A stretch of 19,399 nucleotides of DNA from Thermoplasmata archaeon (GTDB lineage: Archaea > Thermoplasmatota > Thermoplasmata > UBA10834): positions 1 to 19,399 of the forward strand of contig JALOTO010000039.1 in the NCBI GenBank assembly GCA_025457845.1, given 5' to 3'. This document shows, piece after piece, positions 16,401 to 19,399 of the stretch. Numbering within the stretch: position 1 is the stretch's first letter; every line of letters begins with the position of its first letter. The position numbers were made by a program, and so were the translations under genes. The notes below the pieces were generated by a model. It ran no database searches, was not told the origin of the DNA, and saw only the letters and a list, made by a program, of their open reading frames with translations.

Positions 16401-16470
16401 CAACTATGCACGTAGCAATCAAAACTCTAGCGATACCCCTCGTACTGAAGCGATTACCTGTCATCGCCAT
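10420..16470 (-). CDS. Giant membrane-anchored surface protein: FG-GAP propeller, carboxypeptidase-regulatory-like and Ig-like domains
   Basis: A 2016-residue exported protein. Order of parts, numbered from ATG 16470: signal peptide (about 1-40, hydrophobic core VLIATCIVVAMTAVLLM); seven FG-GAP repeats (about 64-442) forming one complete integrin-alpha-like propeller; four carboxypeptidase-regulatory-like beta sandwiches (about 467-807); two diverged Ig-like domains (about 813-1009); eleven similar Ig-like repeats of 84-94 residues (about 1012-1984), each ending like SFTVD plus TTAP; one membrane helix (about 1991-2011) and the cytoplasmic end RRKK. Calcium-type loops such as DIDGDG and DLNSDG occur in several blades. 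A role in adhesion or a cell-surface layer is likely but no ligand can be named. GTG 16497 is open but lies inside the TATA box, so ATG 16470 (or 16464) is used. The gene stands alone, with its own promoter and terminator. Confidence 0.9.
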   Translation of the reverse strand: MAMTGNRFSTRGIARVLIATCIVVAMTAVLLMPSLTARGATPETVDPVLSVNGPTDYGLAGRSVAIGDIDGDGVAELIVGAPSDGTNGGLSGAVMIYDGGVLDDTPEVTILGSRGEQFGWSVAYAGDLNSDGRGDLVIGAPFNDTAASDAGTAYVFNGASIASIKDRAWNANLRIGGSTAGESFGFAVAAVGDLNSDGYDDIAVGAPLSGAGRVAVYYGGSPMDATADKSFSGATTGDRYGSSIAGGINVDGTVSPDLAVGAPMSSSAKGAVQVILNPAKSTPKYVTLAGSTINGNFGNSLAMLDFDDDSYGDLAVGAPGESAGKVYIYHGSSISGKFDNTADKTFVGEMSNDRFGYSICAGDPRTDLMTDLVVGAPYNDDAYADAGKVYVFFGNSTADTDADEVATGLSIGAQFGFSVASGEHQVADFDGDAAADFIVGAPLNGTTYSGSAHLFLGTEVIVPANPTVFGYVLDESTGIGIYDALVTIQGAGVSTTARTTTNGSYGIATDISVPPGTYWINASHTGYISESESWALIAESRTNVSFSLCALPVVHGTVYDGLTVSDTLEDVAIEVLSGTGSVLAATTTDKDGEYFVRLTVEGEITVRASTPYYFTNTTTFTIAAGDNLTKDLRLEHWPVLEFTATDNGSTPADEPLSGVLVEVEIGGTRVAYGTTNSTGMVTLQVNAQGVAWINASKLGYDSRTFVETLVQNVTTTMVEGFDRLPSVMGTVRNALTGMPISGATVQLLEDGSLELVSSATTSSIGAYAFSNVGIGVYAVRVTATSYIWQTHTGITVTANSAEVEDFSLIPDTVAPVSSISDPAPGTVVTDVEFDVLADANDPNANGISRVDLYYNFDGGQFSWWGMDTEAPYSFTFNASDARGDGYYAFFTLATDYAGNREAVPSANDTWILMDAGLPVSSVSALDETTTDSEIMVTASADDEWVILWVELWYSYEGGAYENYSADFAHPYIWDFVAADGDGLYSFYSIAVNELGQRELAPAAPDTETILDTTSPDIQVTAPEEGALVGDSAVGLTGTVWDNQTGLKSVSYSVDGGGAVALTVTEGAAELAVSVTLDLEDGLHTVTVYAVDMVDWSSESDVSFTVDSTAPVITMTAPEDGSYIASTDVTVTWTVEDVTSSVSSVSTKLDDEGWVDATGDSVSYASLDEGAHTVQVRAVDEATNVATESVGFVVDTYEPTVHITAPADGATVLTSDVDIVWQASDIGSEIDYQEVSVDGGAWYEVASSPETLTLDDGDHTVDVRAFDMAGNSDQDTVSFTVDATAPMVTITSPEDGACIDTDTLVISWTVSETGPEVTVEYRVDGGSWQAVTEDSVTLSGLDEGEHTVDVMASDDAGNDYTDSVTFTVDMTDPSVSITSPDDGAEVGTEDIDVTWTATDLGCGISTVEVRVDGGIWLDAGTSPTTVYGLSDGSHTIEVMATDSAGNWAMDSVGIVVDATGPTVVITEPDEGATLPSSTVDVAWTADDGTGVGVDTVEMQVDGGAWTTVTGGTTALTGLADGEHTVVVMATDLLGNEGSASVTFTVDTVGPSVSIVSPVDGYVSSSASIVFVWEASADSETIQYRVDGGSWVVVTGSSVTLSSIADGSHTFEVSVEDDAGQTSSDTIDFVVDTTAPVIEISAPVSGDEISSTSVAVEWTATDVTSGLDAVEMQVDDGVWTVVTDGTEALAGLAEGLHTVAIRATDVAGNEATEEVTFRVDVTDPTVSITSPDDGELTSSDSVDVTYVATDLGSGVETVQYSVDGGALTTVTGGSFELTALEDGAHTVEVTVTDGAGNAASASIEVVVDTTTPTVTVTSPESGSLFAEDMVTMEWTASDSGSGIATVEVSIDATSWTTATGGTFEFTGLDDGSIDLYVRVTDMAGNAAQVYVSVTVDTTAPELSIASPDDGDSFETAEVTVSWEVSDAVSGIDRCEVSIDDGSFVDVGDDTERLFEDLESGEHTVTVRAYDAAGNMEEVEVTFTVDIKSETNLMPYIIGGVLVVVVLAGIAVYMMRRKK
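10519..13437 (-). repeat. Eleven tandem Ig-like domain repeats in the surface protein
   Basis: At protein level eleven units follow the pattern P-x-v-x-I-t-x-P-x-D/E-G ... W-t-a-x-D ... V-d-G-G-x-W ... L-x-d-G-x-H-t-V-x-V-x-A-x-D-x-a-G-N ... F-t-V-D. Units begin near residues (ORF-independent, from ATG 16470) 1012, 1107, 1195, 1282, 1369, 1457, 1546, 1631, 1719, 1807 and 1895. DNA copies are mostly well diverged, so the array is old, with a few local patches of high identity. Confidence 0.85.
15145..16281 (-). repeat. Seven FG-GAP propeller repeats
   Basis: Seven copies of the FG-x-S-v-a ... GD-x-d-x-D-g-x-x-D-l-x-v-GAP pattern are visible; examples are FGWSVAYAGDLNSDG and FGNSLAMLDFDDDSYGD, each closing with VGAP or IGAP. 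Seven units make one closed integrin-type propeller. The calcium loop is well kept in blades 1, 2, 3, 5 and 7 and degenerate in blades 4 and 6. Confidence 0.88.
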
Positions 16471-16496
16471 TTCCCCACCTCGGCAGCTGGTTAACA

Positions 16497-16505
16497 CTAT
16501 AAAAA
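16497..16505 (-). promoter_or_regulatory. TATA box of the surface-protein gene
   Basis: The minus strand reads TTTTTATAG at 16505-16497, placing transcription start near 16476, just before ATG 16470. This short leader rules out the GTG at 16497 as start codon. A GAGGTGG string at about 16481-16475 could serve as ribosome-binding site only if transcription starts slightly earlier. Confidence 0.6.
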
Positions 16506-16586
16506 CCTCTTGTCGGAGTCCTTAGTCCTCACCGAGGGCTGTGATAGAGTCTGGTCCGCTCGGGAACGCCGCGTCGCATGGACACG

Positions 16587-16593
16587 TTTTTAA
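16587..16593 (+). promoter_or_regulatory. TATA-like box of the GAPDH gene
   Basis: TTTTTAA at 16587-16593 predicts a start near 16616, giving a leader of about 15 bases that contains GAGGGAG (16619-16625) right before TTG 16631. The 16506-16586 interval between this and the divergent surface-protein promoter holds nothing else I recognise. Confidence 0.5.
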
Positions 16594-16630
16594 CTCTGCC
16601 CGCAATAACGTTGAACCAGAGGGAGAATCC

Positions 16631-17641
16631 TTGATCAAGGTCGGGATCAACGGCTTCGGAAGGATAGGAAGGAACTTCTACCGCGCAGCGCTCGAGAAGG
16701 GCGCCATCGGCAGGGACCTCGAGGTCGTAGCTGTCAACGACATAGCCCCCGTCGACCAGCTGGCCCACCTCCTGAAGTACGACTCGTCCTACGGAAGGCT
16801 CGACGTCCCGTGCAGGGCGGAGGGGGCTGTCGTGCATGCCGGTCCCCACTCGTTCGAGGTCACCCAGGTGAAGGACCCTGCCGAGATCCCGTGGAGGAGG
16901 CTCGGAGCGGACGTGGTCATAGAGTCGACCGGGCTCTTCACCGAGAAGGACAAGGCCGCGAAGCACCTCGTCGCGGGCGCGCGGAAGGTCGTCATATCCG
17001 CCCCCGGCAAGGACGTCGACGCCACAGTCGTGCTCGGGGTCAACTTCGATGTCTACGACAAGGCCAAACACAACGTCATATCCATGGGCTCGTGCACCAC
17101 TGGCAGCCTCGCGCCGCCTGCCAAGGTCCTCAACGACACCTTCGGAATCGAGAAGGGCATGATGACCACGGTGCACGCCTACACGGGCGACCAGAGGCTC
17201 GTCGACACGCCCCACAAGGACCTCAGACGGGCGAGGGGCGCGGCGATGTCCATCATACCCAGCTCCACCGGCGCCGCGAAGGCCATAGGCGAGGTCATAC
17301 CGGCACTGAAGGGCAGGATGAACGGATTCGCGCTCCGCGTCCCGACCCCCGTGGGCTCGATCACGGACCTCAGCTTCATCTCCAACAAGGATATGACCGT
17401 GGAGTCGGTCAACGCCGCACTGAAGGCAGCGGCCGAAGGACCGATGAAGGGGATCATGCAATTCTGCACGGACCCGATCGTCTCGGCGGATGTTGTGGGC
17501 GACCCTCACTCCGCGATAATCGACTCCCTATCCACGATGGTCATAGGCGGCAAGGGCAACTTCGGCAAGGTCCTGTCCTGGTACGACAACGAGTGGGGCT
17601 ACTCGAACAGGCTCGTGGAACTCTGCCCGAGGCTGCTCTGA
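16631..17641 (+). CDS. gap: Glyceraldehyde-3-phosphate dehydrogenase, class I (bacterial type)
   Basis: A 336-residue enzyme that oxidises glyceraldehyde 3-phosphate to 1,3-bisphosphoglycerate with NAD(P). Motifs: NAD fold IKVGINGFGRIGRN (2-15), NDIAPVDQLAHLLKYDSSYG (36-55), catalytic Cys155 in SMGSCTTGSLAP, catalytic His182 in TVHAYTGDQRLVDTPHKD (180-197), RRARGAAMSIIPSSTGAAKA (199-218), RVPTPVGSITDLS (236-248) and SWYDNEWGYSNR (316-327). This is the bacterial/eukaryal family, not the archaeal type II enzyme, and points to old transfer. The usual SNASCTTNCLAP is altered at four places, including the Asn after CTT. The start is TTG 16631, with GAGGGAG five bases ahead and a TATA-like box upstream; ATG 16541 would lie before the predicted transcript start. 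Tail-to-tail with the endonuclease gene, three bases apart. Confidence 0.93.
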   Translation: MIKVGINGFGRIGRNFYRAALEKGAIGRDLEVVAVNDIAPVDQLAHLLKYDSSYGRLDVPCRAEGAVVHAGPHSFEVTQVKDPAEIPWRRLGADVVIESTGLFTEKDKAAKHLVAGARKVVISAPGKDVDATVVLGVNFDVYDKAKHNVISMGSCTTGSLAPPAKVLNDTFGIEKGMMTTVHAYTGDQRLVDTPHKDLRRARGAAMSIIPSSTGAAKAIGEVIPALKGRMNGFALRVPTPVGSITDLSFISNKDMTVESVNAALKAAAEGPMKGIMQFCTDPIVSADVVGDPHSAIIDSLSTMVIGGKGNFGKVLSWYDNEWGYSNRLVELCPRLL

Positions 17642-17644
17642 GCG

Positions 17645-18700
17645 TCAAGGCCTGTACCTGCTGAGGCTGACGTACTCGACATCCTTGTCGGTCACGCGCC
17701 CGAGCAGTATCTCCTTCTTCACGCCGTGCGCCAGCCTCACGGCCCTGCTGACCTCGGGCCACATGGCGGTGTAGTCCTCCGGGACCGCGTGGACCAGGTA
17801 TCTGGCGTGCTGCTTCGCCGGGTCTCCCTCATACGCCCTGAAATGGGAGCCGTACTTGAAACCGGTCTTGACCAGCAGCCCCTTGGCCTTCATGTCCTTG
17901 AACGCGCTCAGCCTCAGGTCGAAGTCCGGCTGTGTCTCGCGCGCCCTCCTCTTCAGGGTCGCGAGGTTGACCGCCTTGCCGGCCTTCGCGTCCTTCAGCT
18001 TGAGCGCACCGATCTCGACCAGGAAGGCCGCCTCGATGAGGGAGAGCTGCAGGAGCGGGCCGATGTGCTTCCCGAAGAACTGCCCTGAATGCAGGGCCTT
18101 GACACCCTCCTCGTCGCTCACCATCACCCTGTCGGCCATCAGGGATGCCTCGATGGGGGACGAGATGTCGAGCGCGCCCAGCTTGCCTCTAGGGGTGGCG
18201 CGCTTGACCTCGTAGTACGTGACGTCGCTCTCCTCGTCCACGACCGCCAGGAGGAGCTTCTTGTGCACGTCCGATGTGCGGTCCAGATGCTCGAGGAGCG
18301 AGCCGAGCTCGAAGGTGGAGCGCTCGGATATGGCCGCGACCCACCACTTGCTCGGGGTCTTGTTGGGTGACCCGCCCCTTGGGAACACCCTGAAGTCGAG
18401 TGGGGGGGAACCGAGCTTGACCACATATCCCCTCTGCCGCAGCTCGCGGTAGACTAGATACTGGACCTCGAAGCCCTCCGACCCCCTGTGCGCGAGCTTG
18501 AGCAGCTCGCCCGAGGTCATGGTCCCGTCGGCCGAGACGACCTCGAGCCTCTTCGATTCGACGAGGTAGGTCGCCTCCATCAGGTCGAGCTTGAGGGCGC
18601 CGCCTGTCTGAGGGACCCCGTAGAACCCCTTGTTGTGGATCGTGCTCGCCTCCGCCTGGTCTGCGACCACGACGTGGGAGCCCACGAGCCTGCCTGCCAT
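17645..18700 (-). CDS. endA: tRNA-splicing endonuclease, two-repeat (alpha2) type
   Basis: A 351-residue protein made of two EndA-like halves. It cuts precursor tRNA at bulge-helix-bulge exon borders. The C-terminal half (about 175-351) carries the catalytic set: Tyr290 in KTGFKYGSHFRAY, His298 in QHARYLVHAV and a lysine in RLAHGVKKEILLG (Lys328 or Lys329). The N-terminal half (about 1-170) repeats the fold, with RGYVVKLGSPPLDFRVF where Phe106 replaces the tyrosine and no histidine follows, so it is the structural pseudo-subunit; its KKLLLAVVDEESDVTYYEV strand is retained. This is the homodimeric layout known from Archaeoglobus and Thermoplasma. ATG 18700 lies directly after the predicted transcription start (TATTAA at 18731-18726), so the message is nearly leaderless. 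Confidence 0.92.
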   Translation of the reverse strand: MAGRLVGSHVVVADQAEASTIHNKGFYGVPQTGGALKLDLMEATYLVESKRLEVVSADGTMTSGELLKLAHRGSEGFEVQYLVYRELRQRGYVVKLGSPPLDFRVFPRGGSPNKTPSKWWVAAISERSTFELGSLLEHLDRTSDVHKKLLLAVVDEESDVTYYEVKRATPRGKLGALDISSPIEASLMADRVMVSDEEGVKALHSGQFFGKHIGPLLQLSLIEAAFLVEIGALKLKDAKAGKAVNLATLKRRARETQPDFDLRLSAFKDMKAKGLLVKTGFKYGSHFRAYEGDPAKQHARYLVHAVPEDYTAMWPEVSRAVRLAHGVKKEILLGRVTDKDVEYVSLSRYRP

Positions 18701-18725
18701 CGACCGTCAGTATCGGAGTGGGTAG

Positions 18726-18731
18726 TTAATA
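18726..18731 (-). promoter_or_regulatory. TATA-like box of the splicing endonuclease gene
   Basis: The minus strand reads TATTAA, centred about 28 bases before ATG 18700, consistent with a leaderless transcript. The rest of 18732-18810 is GC-rich with no feature I can name. Confidence 0.45.
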
Positions 18732-18815
18732 CATGCGCGAAGGGGCCAGGCCGACTCGGACGCAGGAGCCAGATGCCCGAAACGCGGCCGCGCGCCTGAC
18801 GGCCTACTGCGTTAT

Positions 18816-18835
18816 GTTTATATAGAAGTGTAAAC
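18816..18835 (+). promoter_or_regulatory. Hsp20 promoter: TATA box within a small inverted repeat
   Basis: TTTATATA (18817-18824) is a good archaeal TATA box and predicts a start near 18847. GTTTA (18816-18820) and TAAAC (18831-18835) form a 5-bp dyad that overlaps it, a plausible site for a heat-shock repressor. A self-complementary CTAGCTAG lies at 18849-18856, near the predicted start. Confidence 0.55.
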
Positions 18836-18880
18836 CTATTCTGACTCCCTAGCTAGACAACCCTGAAGGAGGAATGCTAG

Positions 18881-19384
18881 ATGATAAGGCGAAAGGAGAA
18901 GCGCGAAGGAATCGTCCCGCGGGCTTACGTCGCGGACGAGTGGGCGAGCCCTCTGGCCATGCTGAACGACATGGACAGGATCTTCGAGGACTTCAGGAAC
19001 GAGTGGGAGAGCGCGTTCATGGTCCCGAGGTCCTTCACGTCGGAGGCCACAAGGCAGCCGCTGATAGACCTGACGGACGCCGGGAAGGAGTACGTCGTCA
19101 AGGCGGAGATGCCAGGGATAAGCAAGGACGGCCTGGACATCAGCGTGACCGAGGACGGGATAGAGATCTCCGGGGAGACGACGAGCGAGGAGAGGCACGA
19201 GGACGCGGAGAAGGGCTACATCCGGAGGGAGCGGCACTACTCCAGGTTCCACAGGGTGCTCCCGCTGCCAGACAAGGTCGTGGCCGACAAGGCCGAGGCT
19301 GAGCTCAAGGACGGGGTCCTGACGGTCAAGCTGCCGAAGGCGGCGCCGCCGGAGAAGAAGACCCGCAAGGTCCAGGTGAAGTGA
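18881..19384 (+). CDS. Hsp20/alpha-crystallin small heat-shock protein
   Basis: A 167-residue small chaperone that holds unfolding proteins in an ATP-independent way. The N-terminal arm (1-57) is helical, with MLNDMDRIFEDFRNEWE. The alpha-crystallin domain runs from about 58 to 151: PLIDLTDAGKEYVVKAEMPG (60-79), LDISVTEDGIEISGE (85-99), GYIRRERHYSRFHRVLPLP (112-130) and the closing AELKDGVLTVKLPK (140-153). Instead of a clear IXI motif the C-terminus is KKTRKVQVK, with VQV in the likely position, suggesting weaker inter-dimer docking or an alternative anchor. ATG 18881 has AAGGAGG eight bases ahead; the ATG at 18874 is in another frame. Single gene with its own TATA box. Confidence 0.93.
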   Translation: MIRRKEKREGIVPRAYVADEWASPLAMLNDMDRIFEDFRNEWESAFMVPRSFTSEATRQPLIDLTDAGKEYVVKAEMPGISKDGLDISVTEDGIEISGETTSEERHEDAEKGYIRRERHYSRFHRVLPLPDKVVADKAEAELKDGVLTVKLPKAAPPEKKTRKVQVK

Positions 19385-19399
19385 GGACGCCGCGGGCGA

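Noticed and set aside
16471..16497. GTG start for the surface protein at 16497
   Set aside because: The codon adjoins the TATA box and would not be in the transcript; the signal peptide is complete from ATG 16470.
16529..17509. Long open frame antisense to the GAPDH gene
   Set aside because: It is a shadow of a high-GC coding sequence; its translation is rich in Arg, Asp and His with no recognisable domain, while the plus strand encodes a clear GAPDH.
18874..19302. Alternative ATG at 18874 in another frame over the Hsp20 gene
   Set aside because: It yields an Arg/Gly-rich translation without domains; the ATG at 18881 has better Shine-Dalgarno spacing and gives an intact alpha-crystallin domain.
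1..19399. Mobile element, prophage or defence island
   Set aside because: No transposase, integrase, toxin-antitoxin pair, restriction or CRISPR gene and no tRNA-linked attachment site was found; all genes but the surface protein and the small membrane protein belong to housekeeping families.

Overview
The window reads as a chromosomal segment of a GC-rich archaeon. The evidence is a TFB-type transcription factor gene behind a Gar1 gene, a COG1701-type 4-phosphopantoate--beta-alanine ligase (archaeal CoA pathway), a two-repeat archaeal tRNA-splicing endonuclease, a stand-alone PP-loop subunit of GMP synthase, and TATA boxes about 25 bases upstream of very short leaders. A euryarchaeal lineage of the Thermoplasmata type would fit (alpha2-type splicing endonuclease, short-leader genes, bacterial-type GAPDH), but that placement is inference. 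No tRNA, rRNA, CRISPR array, transposase or integrase was found; the region looks like ordinary chromosome with one large cell-surface gene.

Layout. 1-1340: minus-strand purine genes (guaA PP-loop subunit, cut by the window edge, and purE), then a small three-helix membrane protein and a stand-alone Lrp/AsnC ligand-binding domain protein. 1340-3633: a PfkB-family kinase and S-adenosylhomocysteine hydrolase (ahcY), both minus, each with its own promoter; the two promoters share a split 21-base motif. 3811-8302: a complete plus-strand phosphate operon pstS-pstC-pstA-pstB-phoU, with a 12-bp perfect hairpin after pstS. 8306-9058: the phosphopantoate ligase, minus, meeting phoU tail to tail. 9059-9201: a divergent promoter region in which two TATA boxes each sit at the centre of a dyad. 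9202-10348: gar1 and a tfb gene whose 3' end is disrupted by an apparent frameshifting deletion. 10360-10415: a long hairpin with a T-run between convergent genes. 10420-16470: a 2016-residue surface protein on the minus strand (signal peptide, seven FG-GAP blades, four carboxypeptidase-regulatory-like domains, thirteen Ig-like domains, C-terminal membrane anchor). 16631-17641: class I (bacterial-type) GAPDH. 17645-18700: tRNA-splicing endonuclease, minus. 18881-19384: an Hsp20 small heat-shock protein.

How the genes work together. PurE and GuaA belong to purine synthesis. AhcY breaks S-adenosylhomocysteine into homocysteine and a nucleoside; the neighbouring PfkB kinase is a plausible nucleoside kinase that would remove that product, and the shared promoter motif suggests the two are co-regulated. 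The pst operon is a self-contained phosphate uptake system. Gar1 and TFB serve RNA modification and transcription initiation.

The points most worth a second look are the broken TFB C-terminus (loss of the helix-turn-helix that reads the BRE promoter element), the shared ahcY/kinase promoter module, the architecture and very uneven composition of the giant surface protein, and the TATA-centred palindromes between the phosphopantoate ligase gene and gar1.
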